Shown: positions 31,971-44,805, counted from the first letter of the stretch. The stretch: DNA of 56,758 nt from Prorocentrum cordatum (GCA_963575745.1 CAUYUJ010017919.1:72975-129732), one strand, 5' to 3'. Translations and numbers: made by a program. The notes: a model not told the origin generated them from the sequence alone.

Positions 31971-32671
31971 CAGGCCTCTCCACCGTTCGTGGCAGGAGGG
32001 CGCGCACGAGGGGCAGGAGCGGGAGAAGGGGAAGGAGCAGGAGCGGGAGCGGGAGCAGGAGAAGGAGCGGGACCGGGAGCGGGACTGGGGGCAGAGACGG
32101 CAGGCAGCAAGCAGGAAGGGCAGGAAGAGGCGGGGAGCCTCAACGAGCGTGGGAGGCTGGCTGGGACTGCTCCGTCACTGCGCCCCCCCATGGGAGCCCT
32201 CCTGGGCGCATGGTCCTCTTTGTCGTCCTCGCCGCAGCGAGGCAGGTCGGAAAAAAATCCAGGGAGCTCAGAGCACCGCAGAGGCCTCCGTGGAAGGCAG
32301 GTGCTGATCCACGGCAGGGGAATGTATAATTACGGTGATGACACTCTCGCTGGCCCGCTTGCCAAAGTCAGAGGACAAACGTGTGAACGCCCAGATGTGA
32401 GCATGGGAGAACGAATGCGGCTCGGGGCCGACTGCAGCCATGGGCGTGCAGTCGACCGCGGCAGAAGAAGGGGGTCTCCCGTAATTAAGCAGCGCCAGGC
32501 TGACTGCCGCCTCAGACGCGCCTCATCACCACCTTTGTGTGGGGAGGCGAGGTCAGGGCAGCGCGGAAAATGCTTGCACGACCAAAACAGCACACGTGGT
32601 GCGCACGAAGCAGGCCCAACGGGCGGGGCGTTCTGCCTGGCGCAGCGCAGCTTCAGTCTCCTCTGGGGCGC

Positions 32672-35059
32672 TCAGTAGCCAAATGCCTTGGTGGTGGCAT
32701 CCAAGCACGCCATATAGTCCTCGGGCTTCATCAGCGGGTGGTACGCCGGGAAGTTCTCGCCGTCGCACGTTGGCTTCCACTTCTTATTCTTTTTCTCGGC
32801 GGTTGGCCGGTCGGCCTCGCAGGTTCCGTCCAGCTTGGTGCCGAATGCCTCTCCACGGGAGACACCGTTCGCATCCAAGCAAACCTGCGCAAACAGATCC
32901 TCGCCCATGGGGCCGTACTTGCCTCCGTCAATGCCCGTTTTCCAGTCGACGGTGTCCTTGCACGAGGCCATCGACCCCAGGAGCGTCTCGAAGGCCACCG
33001 CCGAGAAAATCTCCAAGCTTCCGAACCACCCATCCGCCACGGTGCCGTGGGCACGTCGGGGCGTGCTAGAATGCTCCTCGTTTATCTGGTAAGGGTTCTT
33101 TAGTGCTTCCACGGAGGATCCCCACCACCTCAACCGCCCCCTCTAAATCTGTTCTGGGGCGCCACTTTCTGCCTCCAGGCGGCTCCAAGACATTTGAAAA
33201 ATCGTCCAAAACGGTTGCCAACGACCCAGGACCGCCCGAAGACTCCCCAGGACCCAAGAAGTCCCCAAGATGCCCCGACAGGCCCCAAGAAGCCTCCAAC
33301 TGACTTTCAAAGAGGCCTCCTGCGAGGCCCTAGAAATCGAAAGGCACTAAAAATCTTGAACGGCAATTAATGCTTTGATCTCGAGTCGTTCGGCTTCAGA
33401 TTGCTCCAAGAAGCCGCTATAACGGCCCAAAACTGTCCAATACGAGCCCCCAGATGGCCCCAACACTGCCCGAGAACCCTCCAAGGCGACCCCAAGACCG
33501 AAGAAACGAGGTCGAATTTAAGACCCACGGGTCAGACCGCGCGCTGCATTGGCGTCGGTCGGAAATTCACCCTGACTCTCCGAAGACGGCTCAACGAGTC
33601 CCCGAACACTACAAAACCTCTCCCAGAGGCTCCAAGAGGCCTCCAAGAGACGCCCGAAGAGTCATCTGGCGAGGCATTCACAACAGAAACATGTTGAAAA
33701 AAACACATCAGAAAACAATGTTTGGGGATCCCCAAGGCCTTTTGGCTTAAGATCGCCTCGGGAAAGCTTCAGAGGGCCCCGGGATGCCCCCATGACGGCC
33801 CCAAACTATTTGAACCCAAGAGGGCCCCCATGGCCCCAAGACTGCCTGAGAACCCTCCAAAGCGGCCCAAGACGGCCCCTAGACCCAGGGGACAAGGTCG
33901 AGTGTAAGATCCACGGGAATTCAGGCCGCGCGCTGCACTGGCGCGGGTCGCAAACTCACCCTAACACCGCCCGAAGACGACCCGACGGGCCCCAAAACCT
34001 GATGGCCCCATCGCTGCCCCAGAACACCACAAGACGGCCCCAACACTGAGGGAACGAGGTCGCGTTTAAGACCCGTGCGAGTTCAGACCGCGTGCTGAAC
34101 TGGCGCGGGCATTCAACTCAATCCCCTTCACACTGCGCTGCTGCGCTGGCACGGTGGCGGGGTTCGCCGCAGGCAACTGGATACTTCACGCCCTTGCAGT
34201 TCTCAAGGTAAAGGCCAGTGGCTGGGACCAACTTGCTAGAGAGGTAAGACACCAAGCGGCTCGCCACGAACACCGCGTCTGGATCGAGCTTCACGACCCA
34301 GCTGGCGCTCTTGTACACGCCCGCCTCCCCGATTGCCTTCCAGGCCTGGTAGTGCAAGCCCGTATTCAGCCAGGTGCCGGTCTCCTCTCTCTTCGCGAAA
34401 TGGAAGTCCCCGTCGGCATCCTCCAGCTTCACGAGCGGAGCGCCGGGCCCGACCTCGCCCTCCTTGTCGCTGAATACCCCCCAGTTCTCGCACGCGAAGA
34501 TGCTCGTCCTCCTCTCGTATGCCCCCTGGAGTAGCTCCAAGTCGTACATCTCTTTGTGCTGCCGATGTCCTGCATGACCACTGCGAAGCAGTACAATGAC
34601 GGGCCGTACCAGTCGGCATCCTTGAGGATCGGGTCCAGGATCGGCTGCGTCTGAACGCACAGCTGGGATGAGGGGGGGGGGGGGGGGCGATGGGGGTGCA
34701 ATTTCTTCAAGGCACTTGCCCTTCCACGGCTTGGTCTCGAAGCATTCAGGCCCGCAACGTTGCACCACAACACCCCAGCTGTAGCAGTCGTCGTCCGCTG
34801 CTGGCGCACTGGTCGGACTCCGCATGGCCACCGTCTGCGCCTTGCTCTGGAGGCGGTCCGTGTCCGAGGCCGCCCCGCGCAGCGCAAAGCGCGCTGCCCC
34901 CGCGCCTGCGCCGGCCAGGAGCAGGGCGGCCACGCCCGCGCCGCCCGCCGCACGCCAGGGCGAGCGCCTGGCGCGAGCGTCCTGGACCAGGAACTGCTCC
35001 GACCCGCTCGCCTCGCCGCCGACCTCCGCGAGCTCCATGCGGTCCGTGGCCGAGGTCAT
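32672..35059 (-). CDS. Gene copy I: full-length frame but garbled middle of exon 1
   Basis: Exon 1 runs 35059 to about 34181 and exon 2 about 33031 to 32672. The frame stays open throughout. However, between about 34550 and 34820 two opposing frameshifts make the stretch from the cystine-knot module to GSTKKMYDLE read in the wrong frame. Several cysteines and the DWYGPSLYCF segment are lost, replaced by an alternate-frame peptide containing a Pro run from a G-homopolymer at 34675-34687. DPD and GED motifs are intact. It is either a consensus error patch around the homopolymer or a real double-frameshift allele. A non-functional product is likely if real. Confidence 0.7.
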
Positions 35060-35116
35060 TGACGGCAGGTCACTATGGCTGGGAGCGCTCGCAGGGCAGG
35101 CTGGCTGCCGCAAAGC

Positions 35117-35138
35117 CTTGAGCCAAAACGGCTACGGC
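35117..35138 (-). promoter_or_regulatory. Relict spliced leader upstream of copy I
   Basis: 22-nt form as in copy C, with the mobile element 12-13 bp further upstream. Confidence 0.9.
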
Positions 35139-35151
35139 CAGGCCTCTCCAC

Positions 35152-36038
35152 TTAGGGGTGTAGAGTCAGAGCCATAATTTAGTCATGTTTGTGTGCGTGT
35201 GTGTGGTTTTGTGTTTTTTGTCTTTCTATGTTCCGTCCGGTATTTGTTTGTGTTTTTGTTTTTGTTTGTGTTTTTTGGCCTGTTCCCCACCGGACAGGTT
35301 GGGGTAGCTAGATTCTAAAAACAAACCTCCCGGCCACTCCCACCCTGCATACCGCGGCCGCCAGACCCCAAATTGTCCCGAGTGTCCCGGTCATCCCGCC
35401 TCGCGCCCTCGACAAACACAACAAAACACACCCTGCATACCGCGGCCGCCAGACCCCAAGTCGCACCGAGCGTCCTGGTTACCCCGCCTCGCGTCCTCGA
35501 CAAACACAACAGAACACACCCTGCATACAGCGGCCGCCAGACCCCAAATTGTCCCGACTGTCCCCGTTATCCCGCCTCGCGCCCTCGACAAACACGACAG
35601 AACACAGTATGACACAACAGAACATGACAGAACAGAGCAAGAGCATAACAGAACATGGCAGAACATAAAATATCAACATTATGACAAAATAGAGGACACC
35701 AGCATATCACAGAACATGCCCGAGCAGAACATGACAGAACAAATGTGTTTTGTGTTTTCGTGCATGTGCCGCAACGGTCTGGACAGTCACGCAGGGGAGG
35801 GACGACGAGGAACAGAGGAGGGGAGGTCTGCTACAAAAGCCTCGAGGGCCACCTCTGGGGCCGACAGAATGACGGAGAATTGGGGCTGGGAGTGGCTAAG
35901 GATAGAAAGGGGGGGCGAAGGATAAAAGCGGGAGGGGAACGCGAGCGGCGCACCGAGGAGCAGAAGCGGAGAGGAAGGAAGTGTTTCGGTTGATCATACC
36001 AAGAAAAGGGCGAGGTTGATGACTAAGTTAAGGCTCTG

Positions 36039-36083
<45 letters not shown>
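35152..36083. mobile_element. Outer inverted-repeat element, short form (0.93 kb)
   Basis: CTCCAC flanks are at 35146-35151 and 36084-36089. It lacks both nested insertions and so gives the empty site of element 2 (CTAGATTC at 35308-35315). It contains three 88-bp minisatellite units (35343-35612), the AGAACATGACAG-type repeats, the right inverted repeat and a long CA tract (about 36044-36081). Confidence 0.8.
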
Positions 36084-36758
36084 CTCCACCGTTCGTGGCA
36101 GGAGGGCGCGCACGAGGGGCAGGAGCGGGAGCAGGAGAAGGAGCAGGAGCGGGAGCGGGCAGGAGCGGGACCGGGGGCAGAGACGGCAGGCAGCAAGCAG
36201 GAAGTGCAGGAAGAGGCGGGGAGCCTCAACGAGCGTGGGAGGCTGGCTGGGACTGCTCCGTCACTGCGCCCCCCCATGGGAGCCCTCCTGGGCGCGTGGT
36301 CCTCTTTGTCGTCCTCGCCGCAGCGAGGCAGGTCGGAAAAAAATCCAGGGAGCTCAGAGCACCGCAGAGGCCTCCGTGGAAAGGCAGGTGCTGATCCACG
36401 GCAGGGGAATGCATAATTACGGTGATGACACTCTCGCTGGCCCGCTTGCCAAAGTCAGAGGACAAACGTGTGAACGCCCAGATGTGAGCATGGGAGAACG
36501 AATGCGGCTCGGGGCCGACTGCAGCCATGGGCGTGCAGTCGACCGCGGCAGAAGAAGGGGGTCTCCCGTAATTAAGCAGCGCCAGGCTGACTGCCGCCTC
36601 AGACGCGCCTCATCACCACCTTTGTGTGGGGAGGCGAGGTCAGGGCAGCGCGGAAAATGATTGCACGACCAAAACAGCACACGTGGTGCGCACGAAGCAG
36701 GCCCAACGGGCGGGGCGTTCTGCCTGGCGCAGCGCAGCTTCAGTCTCCTCTGGGGCGC

Positions 36759-37632
36759 TCAGTAGCCAAATGCCTTGGTGGTGGCATCCAAGCACGCCAT
36801 ATAGTCCTCGGGCTTCATCAGCGGGTGGTACGCCGGGAAGTTCTCGCCGTCGCACGTGGGCTTCCACTTCTTGTTCTTTTTCTCCGCGGTTGGCCGGTCG
36901 GCCTCGCAAGTTCCGTCCAACTTGGTGCCGAATGCCTCTCCACGGGAGACACCGTTCGCATCCAAGCAAACCTGCGCAAACAGATCCTCGCCCATGGGGC
37001 CGTACTTGCCTCCGTCAATGCCCGTTTTCCAGTCGACGGTGTCCTTGCACGAGGCCATCGACCCCAGGAGCGTCTCGAAGGCCACCGCCGAGAAAATCTC
37101 CAAGCTTCCGAACCACCCATCCGCTACGGTGCCGTGGGCACGTCGGGGCGTGCGAGAATGCTCCTCGTTTATCTGGTAAGGGTTCTTTAGTGCTTCCACG
37201 GAGGATCCCCACCACCTCAACCGCCCCCTCTAAATCTGCTCTGGGGCGCCACTTTCTGCCTCCAGGCGGCTCCAAGACATTTGAAAAATCGTCCAAAACG
37301 GTTGCAAACGACCCAGAACCGCCCGAAGACTCCCCAGGACCCAAGAAGTCCCCAAGATGCCCCGACAGGCCCCAAGAAGCCTCCAACTGACTTTCAAAGA
37401 GGCCTCCTGCGAGGCCCTAGAAATCGAAAGGCACTAAAAATCTTGAACGGCAATTAATGCTTTGATCCCGAGTCGTTCGGCTTCAGATTGCTCCAAGAAG
37501 CCGCTATAACGGCCAGGGCGGCCAACGCCAGGGCGAGCGCCTGGCGCGAGCGTCCTGGACCAGGAACTGCTCCGACCCGCTCGCCTCGCCGCCGACCTCC
37601 GCGAGCTCCATGCGGTCCGTGGCCGAGGTCAT
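36759..37632 (-). pseudogene. Gene copy J: exon 1 and intron mostly deleted
   Basis: Exon 2 (about 37118 to 36759) is intact and identical in long stretches to copy K. The intron breaks off at about 37514 and joins directly to the 5' end of exon 1 (37632 to about 37520: ATG through the Arg-rich stretch). About 0.8 kb of exon 1 and about 0.65 kb of intron are missing, including the cysteine module and DPD motif. The relict SL is retained. No full protein is possible. Confidence 0.85.
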
Positions 37633-37689
37633 TGACGGCAGGTCACTATGGCTGGGAGCGCTCGCAGGGCAGGCTGGCTGCCGCAAAGC

Positions 37690-37711
37690 CTTGAGCCAAA
37701 ACGGCTACGGC
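37690..37711 (-). promoter_or_regulatory. Relict spliced leader upstream of copy J
   Basis: 22-nt form as in copy C. Confidence 0.9.
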
Positions 37712-37724
37712 CAGGCCTCTCCAC

Positions 37725-38479
37725 TTAGGGGTGTAGAGTCAGAGCCATAATTTAGTCATGTTTGTGTGCGTGTGTGTGGTTTTGTGTTTTTTGTCTTTCT
37801 ATGTTCCGTCCGGTATTTGTTTGTGTTTTTGTTTTTGTTTGTGTTTTTTGGCCTGTTCCCCACCGGACAATGTTTGGGGATCCCCAAGGCCTTTTGGCTT
37901 AAGATCGCCTCGGGAAAGCTTCAGAGGGCCCCGCGATGCCCCCATGACGGCCCCAAACTATTTCACCCAAGAGAACCACCATGGCCCCAAGACTGCCTGA
38001 GAACCCTCCAAAGCGGCCCAAGACGGCCCCAAGACCGAGGGGACAAAGTCGAGTGTAAATCCACAATTCAGGCCGCGCGCTGCACGTCGGTCGGAAATTC
38101 AGAACATAAAATATCAACATTATGACAAAATAGAGGACACCAGCATATCACAGAACATGCCCGAGCAGAACATGACAGAACAAATGTGTTTTGTGTTTTC
38201 GTGCATGTGCCGCAACGGTCTGGACAGTCACGCAGGGGAGGGACGACGAGGAACAGAGGAGGGGAGGTCTGCTACAAAAGCCTCGAGGGCCACCTCTGGG
38301 GCCGACAGAATGACGGAGAATTGGGGCTGGGAGTGGCTAAGGATAGAAAGGGGGGGCGAAGGATAAAAGCGGGAGGGGAACGCGAGCGGCGCACCGAGGA
38401 GCAGAAGCGGAGAGGAAGGAAGTGTTTCGGTTGATCATACCAAGAAAAGGGCGAGGTTGATGACTAAGTTAAGGCTCTG

Positions 38480-38524
<45 letters not shown>
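37725..38524. mobile_element. Outer element, rearranged form with gene-intron sequence inside
   Basis: CTCCAC flanks are at 37719-37724 and 38525-38530. The left end to ACCGGACA (about 37868) and the right part from GAACATAAAATATC (38102) match the element at 35152. Between them lie 37867-38085, matching copy K intron 40236-40450, and 38086-38101, matching 40077-40093. These are gene-intron pieces in changed order. The minisatellite is replaced. Confidence 0.8.
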
Positions 38525-39951
38525 CTCCACCGTTCGTGGCAGGAGGGCGCGCACGAGGGGCAGGAGCGGGAGCAGGAGAAGGAGCAGGAGCGGGAGCGGG
38601 CAGGAGCGGGACCGGGGGCAGAGACGGCAGGCAGCAAGCAGGAAGTGCAGGAAGAGGCGGGGAGCCTCAACGAGCGTGGGAGGCTGGCTGGGACTGCTCC
38701 GTCACTGCGCCCCCCCATGGGAGCCCTCCTGGGCGCGTGGTCCTCTTTGTCGTCCTCGCCGCAGCGAGGCAGGTCGGAAAAAAATCCAGGGAGCTCAGAG
38801 CACCGCAGAGGCCTCCGTGGAAAGGCAGGTGCTGATCCACGGCAGGGGAATGCATAATTACGGTGATGACACTCTCGCTGGCCCGCTTGCCAAAGTCAGA
38901 GGACAAACGTGTGAACGCCCAGATGTGAGCATGGGAGAACGAATGCGGCTCGGGGCCGACTGCAGCCATGGGCGTGCAGTCGACCGCGGCAGAAGAAGGG
39001 GGTCTCCCGTAATTAAGCAGCGCCAGGCTGACTGCCGCCTCAGACGCGCCTCATCACCACCTTTGTGTGGGGAGGCGAGGTCAGGGCAGCGCGGAAAATG
39101 ATTGCACGACCAAAACAGCACACGTGGTGCGCACGAAGCAGGCCCAACGGGCGGGGCGTTCTGCCTGGCGCAGCGCAGCTTCAGTCTCCTCTGGGGCGCT
39201 CAGTAGCCAAATGCCTTGGTGGTGGCATCCAAGCACGCCATATAGTCCTCGGGCTTCATCAGCGGGTGGTACGCCGGGAAGTTCTCGCCGTCGCACGTGG
39301 GCTTCCACTTCTTGTTCTTTTTCTCCGCGGTTGGCCGGTCGGCCTCGCAAGTTCCGTCCAACTTGGTGCCGAATGCCTCTCCACGGGAGACACCGTTCGC
39401 ATCCAAGCAAACCTGCGCAAACAGATCCTCGCCCATGGGGCCGTACTTGCCTCCGTCAATGCCCGTTTTCCAGTCGACGGTGTCCTTGCACGAGGCCATC
39501 GACCCCAGGAGCGTCTCGAAGGCCACCGCCGAGAAAATCTCCAAGCTTCCGAACCACCCATCCGCTACGGGCCCCGTCGGGGCGTGCGAGAATGCTCCTC
39601 GTTTATCTGGTAAGGGTTCTTTAGTGCTTCCACGGAGGATCCCCACCACCTCAACCGCCCCCTCTAAATCTGCTCTGGGGCGCCACTTTCTGCCTCCAGG
39701 CGGCTCCAAGACATTTGAAAAATCGTCCAAAACGGTTGCAAACGACCCAGAACCGCCCGAAGACTCCCCAGGACCCAAGAAGTCCCCAAGATGCCCCGAC
39801 AGGCCCCAAGAAGCCTCCAACTGACTTTCAAAGAGGCCTCCTGCGAGGCCCTAGAAATCGAAAGGCACTAAAAATCTTGAACGGCAATTAATGCTTTGAT
39901 CCCGAGTCGTTCGGCTTCAGATTGCTCCAAGAAGCCGCTATAACGGCCCAA
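38102..39951. repeat. Recent duplication of 35661-37510 (offset 2441)
   Basis: The right arm of the element, the spacer, exon 2 and the intron start of copy K repeat those of copy J almost base for base, including the CA tract length. A short exception is at about 39568, where K reads GGGCCCCGTCGG in place of a longer version. Confidence 0.85.
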
Positions 39952-41572
39952 AACTGTCCAATACGAGCCCCCAGATGGCCCCAACACTGCCCGAGAACCC
40001 TCCAAGGCGACCCCAAGACCGAGGGAACGAGGTCGAGTTTAAGACCCACGGGTCAGACCGCGCGCTGCATTGGCGTCGGTCGGAAATTCACCCTGACTCT
40101 CCGAAGACGGCTCAACGAGTCCCCGAACACTACAAAACCTCTCCCAGAGGCTCCAAGAGGCCTCCAAGAGACGCCCGAAGAGTCATCTGGCGAGGCATTC
40201 ACAACAGAAACATGTTGAAAAAAACACATCAGAAAACAATGTTTGGGGATCCCCAAGGCCTTTTGGCTTAAGATCGCCTCGGGAAAGCTTCAGAGGGCCC
40301 CGCGATGCCCCCATGACGGCCCCAAACTATTTCACCCAAGAGAACCACCATGGCCCCAAGACTGCCTGAGAACCCTCCAAAGCGGCCCAAGACGGCCCCA
40401 AGACCGAGGGGACAAAGTCGAGTGTAAGATCCACGGGAATTCAGGCCGCGCGCTGCACTGGCGCGGGTCGCAAGCTCACCCTAACACCGCCCGAAGACGA
40501 CCCGACGGGCCCCAAAACCTGATGGCCCCATCGCTGCCCCAGAACACCACAAGACGGCCCCAACACTGAGGGAACGAGGTCGCGTTTAAGACCCGTGCGA
40601 GTTCAGACCGCGTGCTGAACTGGCGCGGGCATTCAACTCAATCCCCTTCACACTGCGCTGCTGCGCTGGCACGGTGGCGGGGTTCGCCGCAGGCAACTGG
40701 ATACTTCACGCCCTTGCAGTTCTCAAGGTAAAGGCCAGTGGCTGGGACCAACTTGCTAGAGAGGTAAGACACCAAGCGGCTCGCCACGAACACCGCGTCT
40801 GGATCGAGCTTCACGACCCAGCTGGCGCTCTTGTACACGCCCGCCTCCCCGATTGCCTTCCAGGCCTGGTAGTGCAAGCCCGGTATTTAGCCAGGGGTCC
40901 GTCTCCTCATTCTATTCGCGAAATGGAAATCCCCGTCGGCATCCTCCAGCTTCACGAGCGGAGCGCCAGGCCCGACCTCCCCCTCCTTGTCGCTGAATAC
41001 TCCCCAAGTCTCGCACCCGAAGATGCTGGTCTTCCTGCCGTATGCTCCCTGGAGCAGCTCCAAGTCGTACATCTTCTTCGTGCTGCCTTATGCTGCCACG
41101 GTCCTGCCATGACCACTGCGAAGCAGTCAATGACGGCCGTACCACGGCATCCTTGAGGATCGTGTCCATGATCGCTGCGTCTGAACGCACAGATGGGAGG
41201 CGCTGGGGGTGCAATTCTTCAGCGTTGCCACTTGCCACACATCCACGCTGCTGGCCTTGTCAGTCAGGCCCGCAACGTTGCAACACCCCATGCTGTAGCA
41301 GTCGTCGTCCGTGCTGGCGAACTTGTTCGCGCGGGGCATGGCCACCGTCTGCGCCTTGCTCTGGGGCGCCGTGTCGAGGCCGCCCCGCGCAGCGCAAAGT
41401 GCGCGCTGCCCCGCGCCCTGCGCCGGCCAGGAGCAGGCGGCCACGCAGCTGCGCCGCCCGCCGCGCGCCAGGGCGAGCGCCTGGCGCGAGCGTCCTGGAC
41501 CAGGAACTGCTCCGACCCGCTCGCCTCGCCGCCGACCTCCGCGAGCTCCATGCGGTCCGTGGCCGAGGTCAT
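39200..41572 (-). pseudogene. Gene copy K: GT31-like protein gene, exon 1 heavily disrupted
   Basis: Exon 1 runs 41572 to about 40701 and exon 2 about 39559 to 39200. Exon 2 is open, as are the DPD-containing end of exon 1 (below 40877) and the first ~35 codons. Between about 40885 and 41460 there are many small indels, and the cystine-knot region, DWYGPS segment and membrane anchor are all out of frame. This is the longest damaged patch in the array. Undamaged stretches on both sides argue for a local consensus problem or a badly decayed segment spread by recombination. Confidence 0.75.
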
Positions 41573-41629
41573 TGACGGCAGGTCTCTATGGCTGGGAGCG
41601 CTCGCAGGGCAGGCTGGCTGCCGCAGAGC

Positions 41630-41652
41630 CTCGAGCCAAAAACGGCTACGGC
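41630..41652 (-). promoter_or_regulatory. Relict spliced leader upstream of copy K
   Basis: 23-nt variant of the A/F type, although exon 2 and the intron of K are of the C/H type. K is therefore a subfamily mosaic like E. Confidence 0.8.
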
Positions 41653-42362
41653 CAGGCCTCTCAACCGTTCGTGGCAGGAGGGCGCGCACGAGGGGCAGGA
41701 GCGGGAGAAGGGGAAGGAGCGGGAGCGGGAGCGGGCACAGGATCAGAGCGGGCAGGAGCGGGACCAGGGGCGGGACCGGGGGCAGAGACGGCAGGCAGCA
41801 AGCAGGAAGGGCAGGAAGAGGCGGGGAGCCTCAACGAGCGTGGGAGGCTGGCTGCGACTGCTCCGTCACTGCGCCCCCCCATGGGAGCCCCCTGGGCGCA
41901 TGGTCCTCTTTGTTGTCCTCGCCGCAGCGAGGCAAATCGGGAAAAAATCCAGGGAGCGCAGAGCACCGCAGAGGCCTCCGTGGAAAGGCAGGTGCTGATC
42001 CACGGCAGGGGAATGTATAATTACGGTGATGACACTCTCGCTGGCCCGCTTGCCAAAGTCAGAGGACAAACGTGTGAACGCCCAGATGTGAGCATGGGAG
42101 AACGAATGCGGCTCGGGGCCGACTGCAGCCATGGGCGTGCAGTCGACCGCGGCAGAAGAAGGGGGTCTCCCGTAATTAAGCAGCGCCAGGCTGACTGCCG
42201 CCTCAGACGCGCCTCATCACCACCTTTGTGTGGGGAGGCGAGGTCAGGGCAGCGCGGAAAATGCTTGCACGACGAAAACAGCACACGTGGTGCGCAAGAA
42301 GCAGGCCCAACGGGCGGGGCGTTCTGCCTGGCGCAGCGCAACTTCAGTCTCCTCTGGGGCGC

Positions 42363-44748
42363 TCAGTAACCAAATGCCTTGGTGGTGGCATCCAAGCAGG
42401 CCATATAGTCCTCGGGCTTCATCAGCGGGTGGTACGCCGGGAAGTTCTCGCCGTCGCACGTGGGCTTCCACTTCTTGTTCTTTTTCTCCGCGGTTGGCCG
42501 GTCGGCCTCGCAAGTTCCGTCCAACTTGGTGCCGAATGCCTCTCCACGGGAGACACCGTTCGCATCCAAGCAAACCTGCGCAAACAGATCCTCGCCCATG
42601 GGGCCGTACTTGCCTCCGTCAATGCCCGTTTTCCAATCGACGGTGTCCTTGCACGAGGCCATCGACCCCAGGAGCGTCTCGAAGGCCACCGCCGAGAAAA
42701 TCTCCAAGCTGCCGAACCACCCATCCGCCACCGTGCTGTAGGCACGTTGGGGCGTGCTAGAATGCTCCTCGTTTATCTGGTGAGGGTTCTTCAGTGCTTC
42801 TATGGACGATCCGCCCCACCTCCTACTGGCGCGCGTCCTTCGAAAATCGCCCCCTCTGAATCTGCTTGGGGGCGCCACTTTTTGCCTCCAGGCGGCTCCA
42901 AGACATTTGAAAAATCGTCCAAAACGGTTGCAAAAAGACCCAAGACCACCCGAAGACTCCCCAGGATCCAAGAAGTCCCCAAGATGCCCCGACAGGCCCC
43001 AAGAAGCCTCCAATTGACTTTCAAAGAGGCCTCCAGCGAGGCCCTAGAAAGCGAAAGGCACTAAAAACCTTGAACGGCAATTGATGTTTTTGATCCCGAA
43101 TCGTTTGGCTTCAGATTGCTCCAAGAAGCCGCTAGAACTGCCCAAAACTGTCCAATAAGAGCCCCCAGAACGCCCCACCCAAGAACCCTCCAAGGCGACC
43201 CCAAAACCGAAGGAACGAGGTCGAGTTTAAGACCCACGGGTCAGACCGCGCGCTGCATTGGCGCAGGTCGGAAACTCACCCTGAGACTCTACGAAGACGG
43301 CCCAACGAGCCCTAGAAGACTACAAAATCTCCCCCAGAGGCTCCAAGAAGTCTCCAAGAGACGCCCAAAGAGTCATCTGGCGAGGCGTTCACAGCAGAAA
43401 CATATTGAAAAACAGTCACGAAAACAATGTGTTGGGATCCCCGAGGCCGTTCGGCTTAAGATCGCCTCGGGAAAGCTTCAGAGAGCCCCGGGATGCCCCC
43501 ATGACGGCCCTAAACTATTTGAACCCAAGAGGGCCCCCAATGGCCCCAAGACTGCCTGAGAACCCTCCAAAGCGGCCCAAGACGGCCCCAAGACCGAGGG
43601 GACAAAGTCGAGTGTAAGATCCACAGGAATTGAGGCCGCGCGCTGCACTGGCGCGGGTCGCAAACTCACCCTAACACCGCCCGAAGACGGCCCGACGGGC
43701 CCCAAAACCAGGTGGCCCCATCGCTGCCCCAGAACACCTCAAGACGGCCACAACACTGAGGGAACGAGGACGCGTTTAAGACCCGTGCGAGTTCAGACCG
43801 CGTGCTGAACTGGCGCGGGCATTCAACTCAACCCCCTTCACACTGCGCTGCTGCGCTGGCACGGTGGCGGGGTTCGCCGCAGGCAACTGGATACTTCACG
43901 CCCTTGCAGTTCTCAAGGTAAAGGCCAGTGGCTGGGACCAACTTGCTAGAGAGGTACGACACCAAGCGGCTCGCCACGAACACCGCGTCTGGATCGAGCT
44001 TCACGACCCAGCTGGCGCTCTTGTACACGCCCGCCTCCCCGATTGCCTTCCAGGCCTGGTAGTGCAAGCCCGTATTCAGCCAGGTGCCGGTCTCCTCTCT
44101 CTTCGCGAAATGGAAGTCCCCGTCGGCATCCTCCAGCTTCACGAGCGGAGCGCCGGGCCCGACCTCGCCCTCCTTGTCGCTGAATACCCCCCAGTTCTCG
44201 CACGCGAAGATGCTCGTCCTCCTCTCGTATGCCCCCTGGAGTAGCTCCAAGTCGTACATCTTCTTTGTGCTGCCGATGTCCTGCATGACCACTGCGAAGC
44301 AGTACAATGACGGGCCGTACCAGTCGGCATCCTTGAGGATCGGGTCCATGATGGGCTGCGTCTGAACGCACAGCTGGGAGGCGCTGGGGGTGCAATTCTT
44401 CAGGCACTTGCCCTTCCCCGGCTTGGTCTCGAAGCAGTTCAGGCCCGCAACGTTGCAACACCCCAGGCTGTAGCAGTCGTCGTCCGTGCTGGCGCACTGG
44501 TCGCGCGGGGGCATGGCCACCGTCTGCGCCTTGCTCTGGAGGCGGTCCGTGTCCAAGGCCGCGACGCTCAGCGCAAAGCGCGCTGCCCCCGCGCCTGCGC
44601 CGGCCAGGAGCAGGGCGGCCACGCCCGCGCCTCCCGCCGCACGCCAGGGCGAGCGCCTGGCGCGAGCGTCCTGGACCAGGAACTGCTCCGACCCGCTCGC
44701 CTCGCCGCCGACCTCCGCGAGCTCCATGCGGTCCGTGGCCGAGGTCAT
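42363..44748 (-). CDS. Gene copy L: intact GT31-like type II membrane protein
   Basis: Exon 1 runs 44748 to about 43891 and exon 2 about 42722 to 42363. All family motifs are present and in frame. Near the anchor, ARFALSVAALDTDRL replaces ARFALRGAASDTDRL of F. The frame stays open upstream to about 45015 across the relict SL and the Pro/Ala-coding purine repeat. I prefer the ATG at 44748 because the leader marks the old mRNA 5' end. The spacer upstream has an indel-rich patch at 45050-45310. Confidence 0.85.
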
Positions 44749-44805
44749 TGACGGCAGGTCACTATGGCTGGGAGCGCTCGCAGGGCAGGCTGGCTGCCGC
44801 AGAGC

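Larger units (their letters stand above)
20041..34154. repeat. Right copy of the ~14 kb duplication
   Basis: Counterpart of 1-14158, carrying copies F, G, the long element, H and the 3' half of I. It reads more cleanly than the left copy in several coding patches. Confidence 0.9.
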
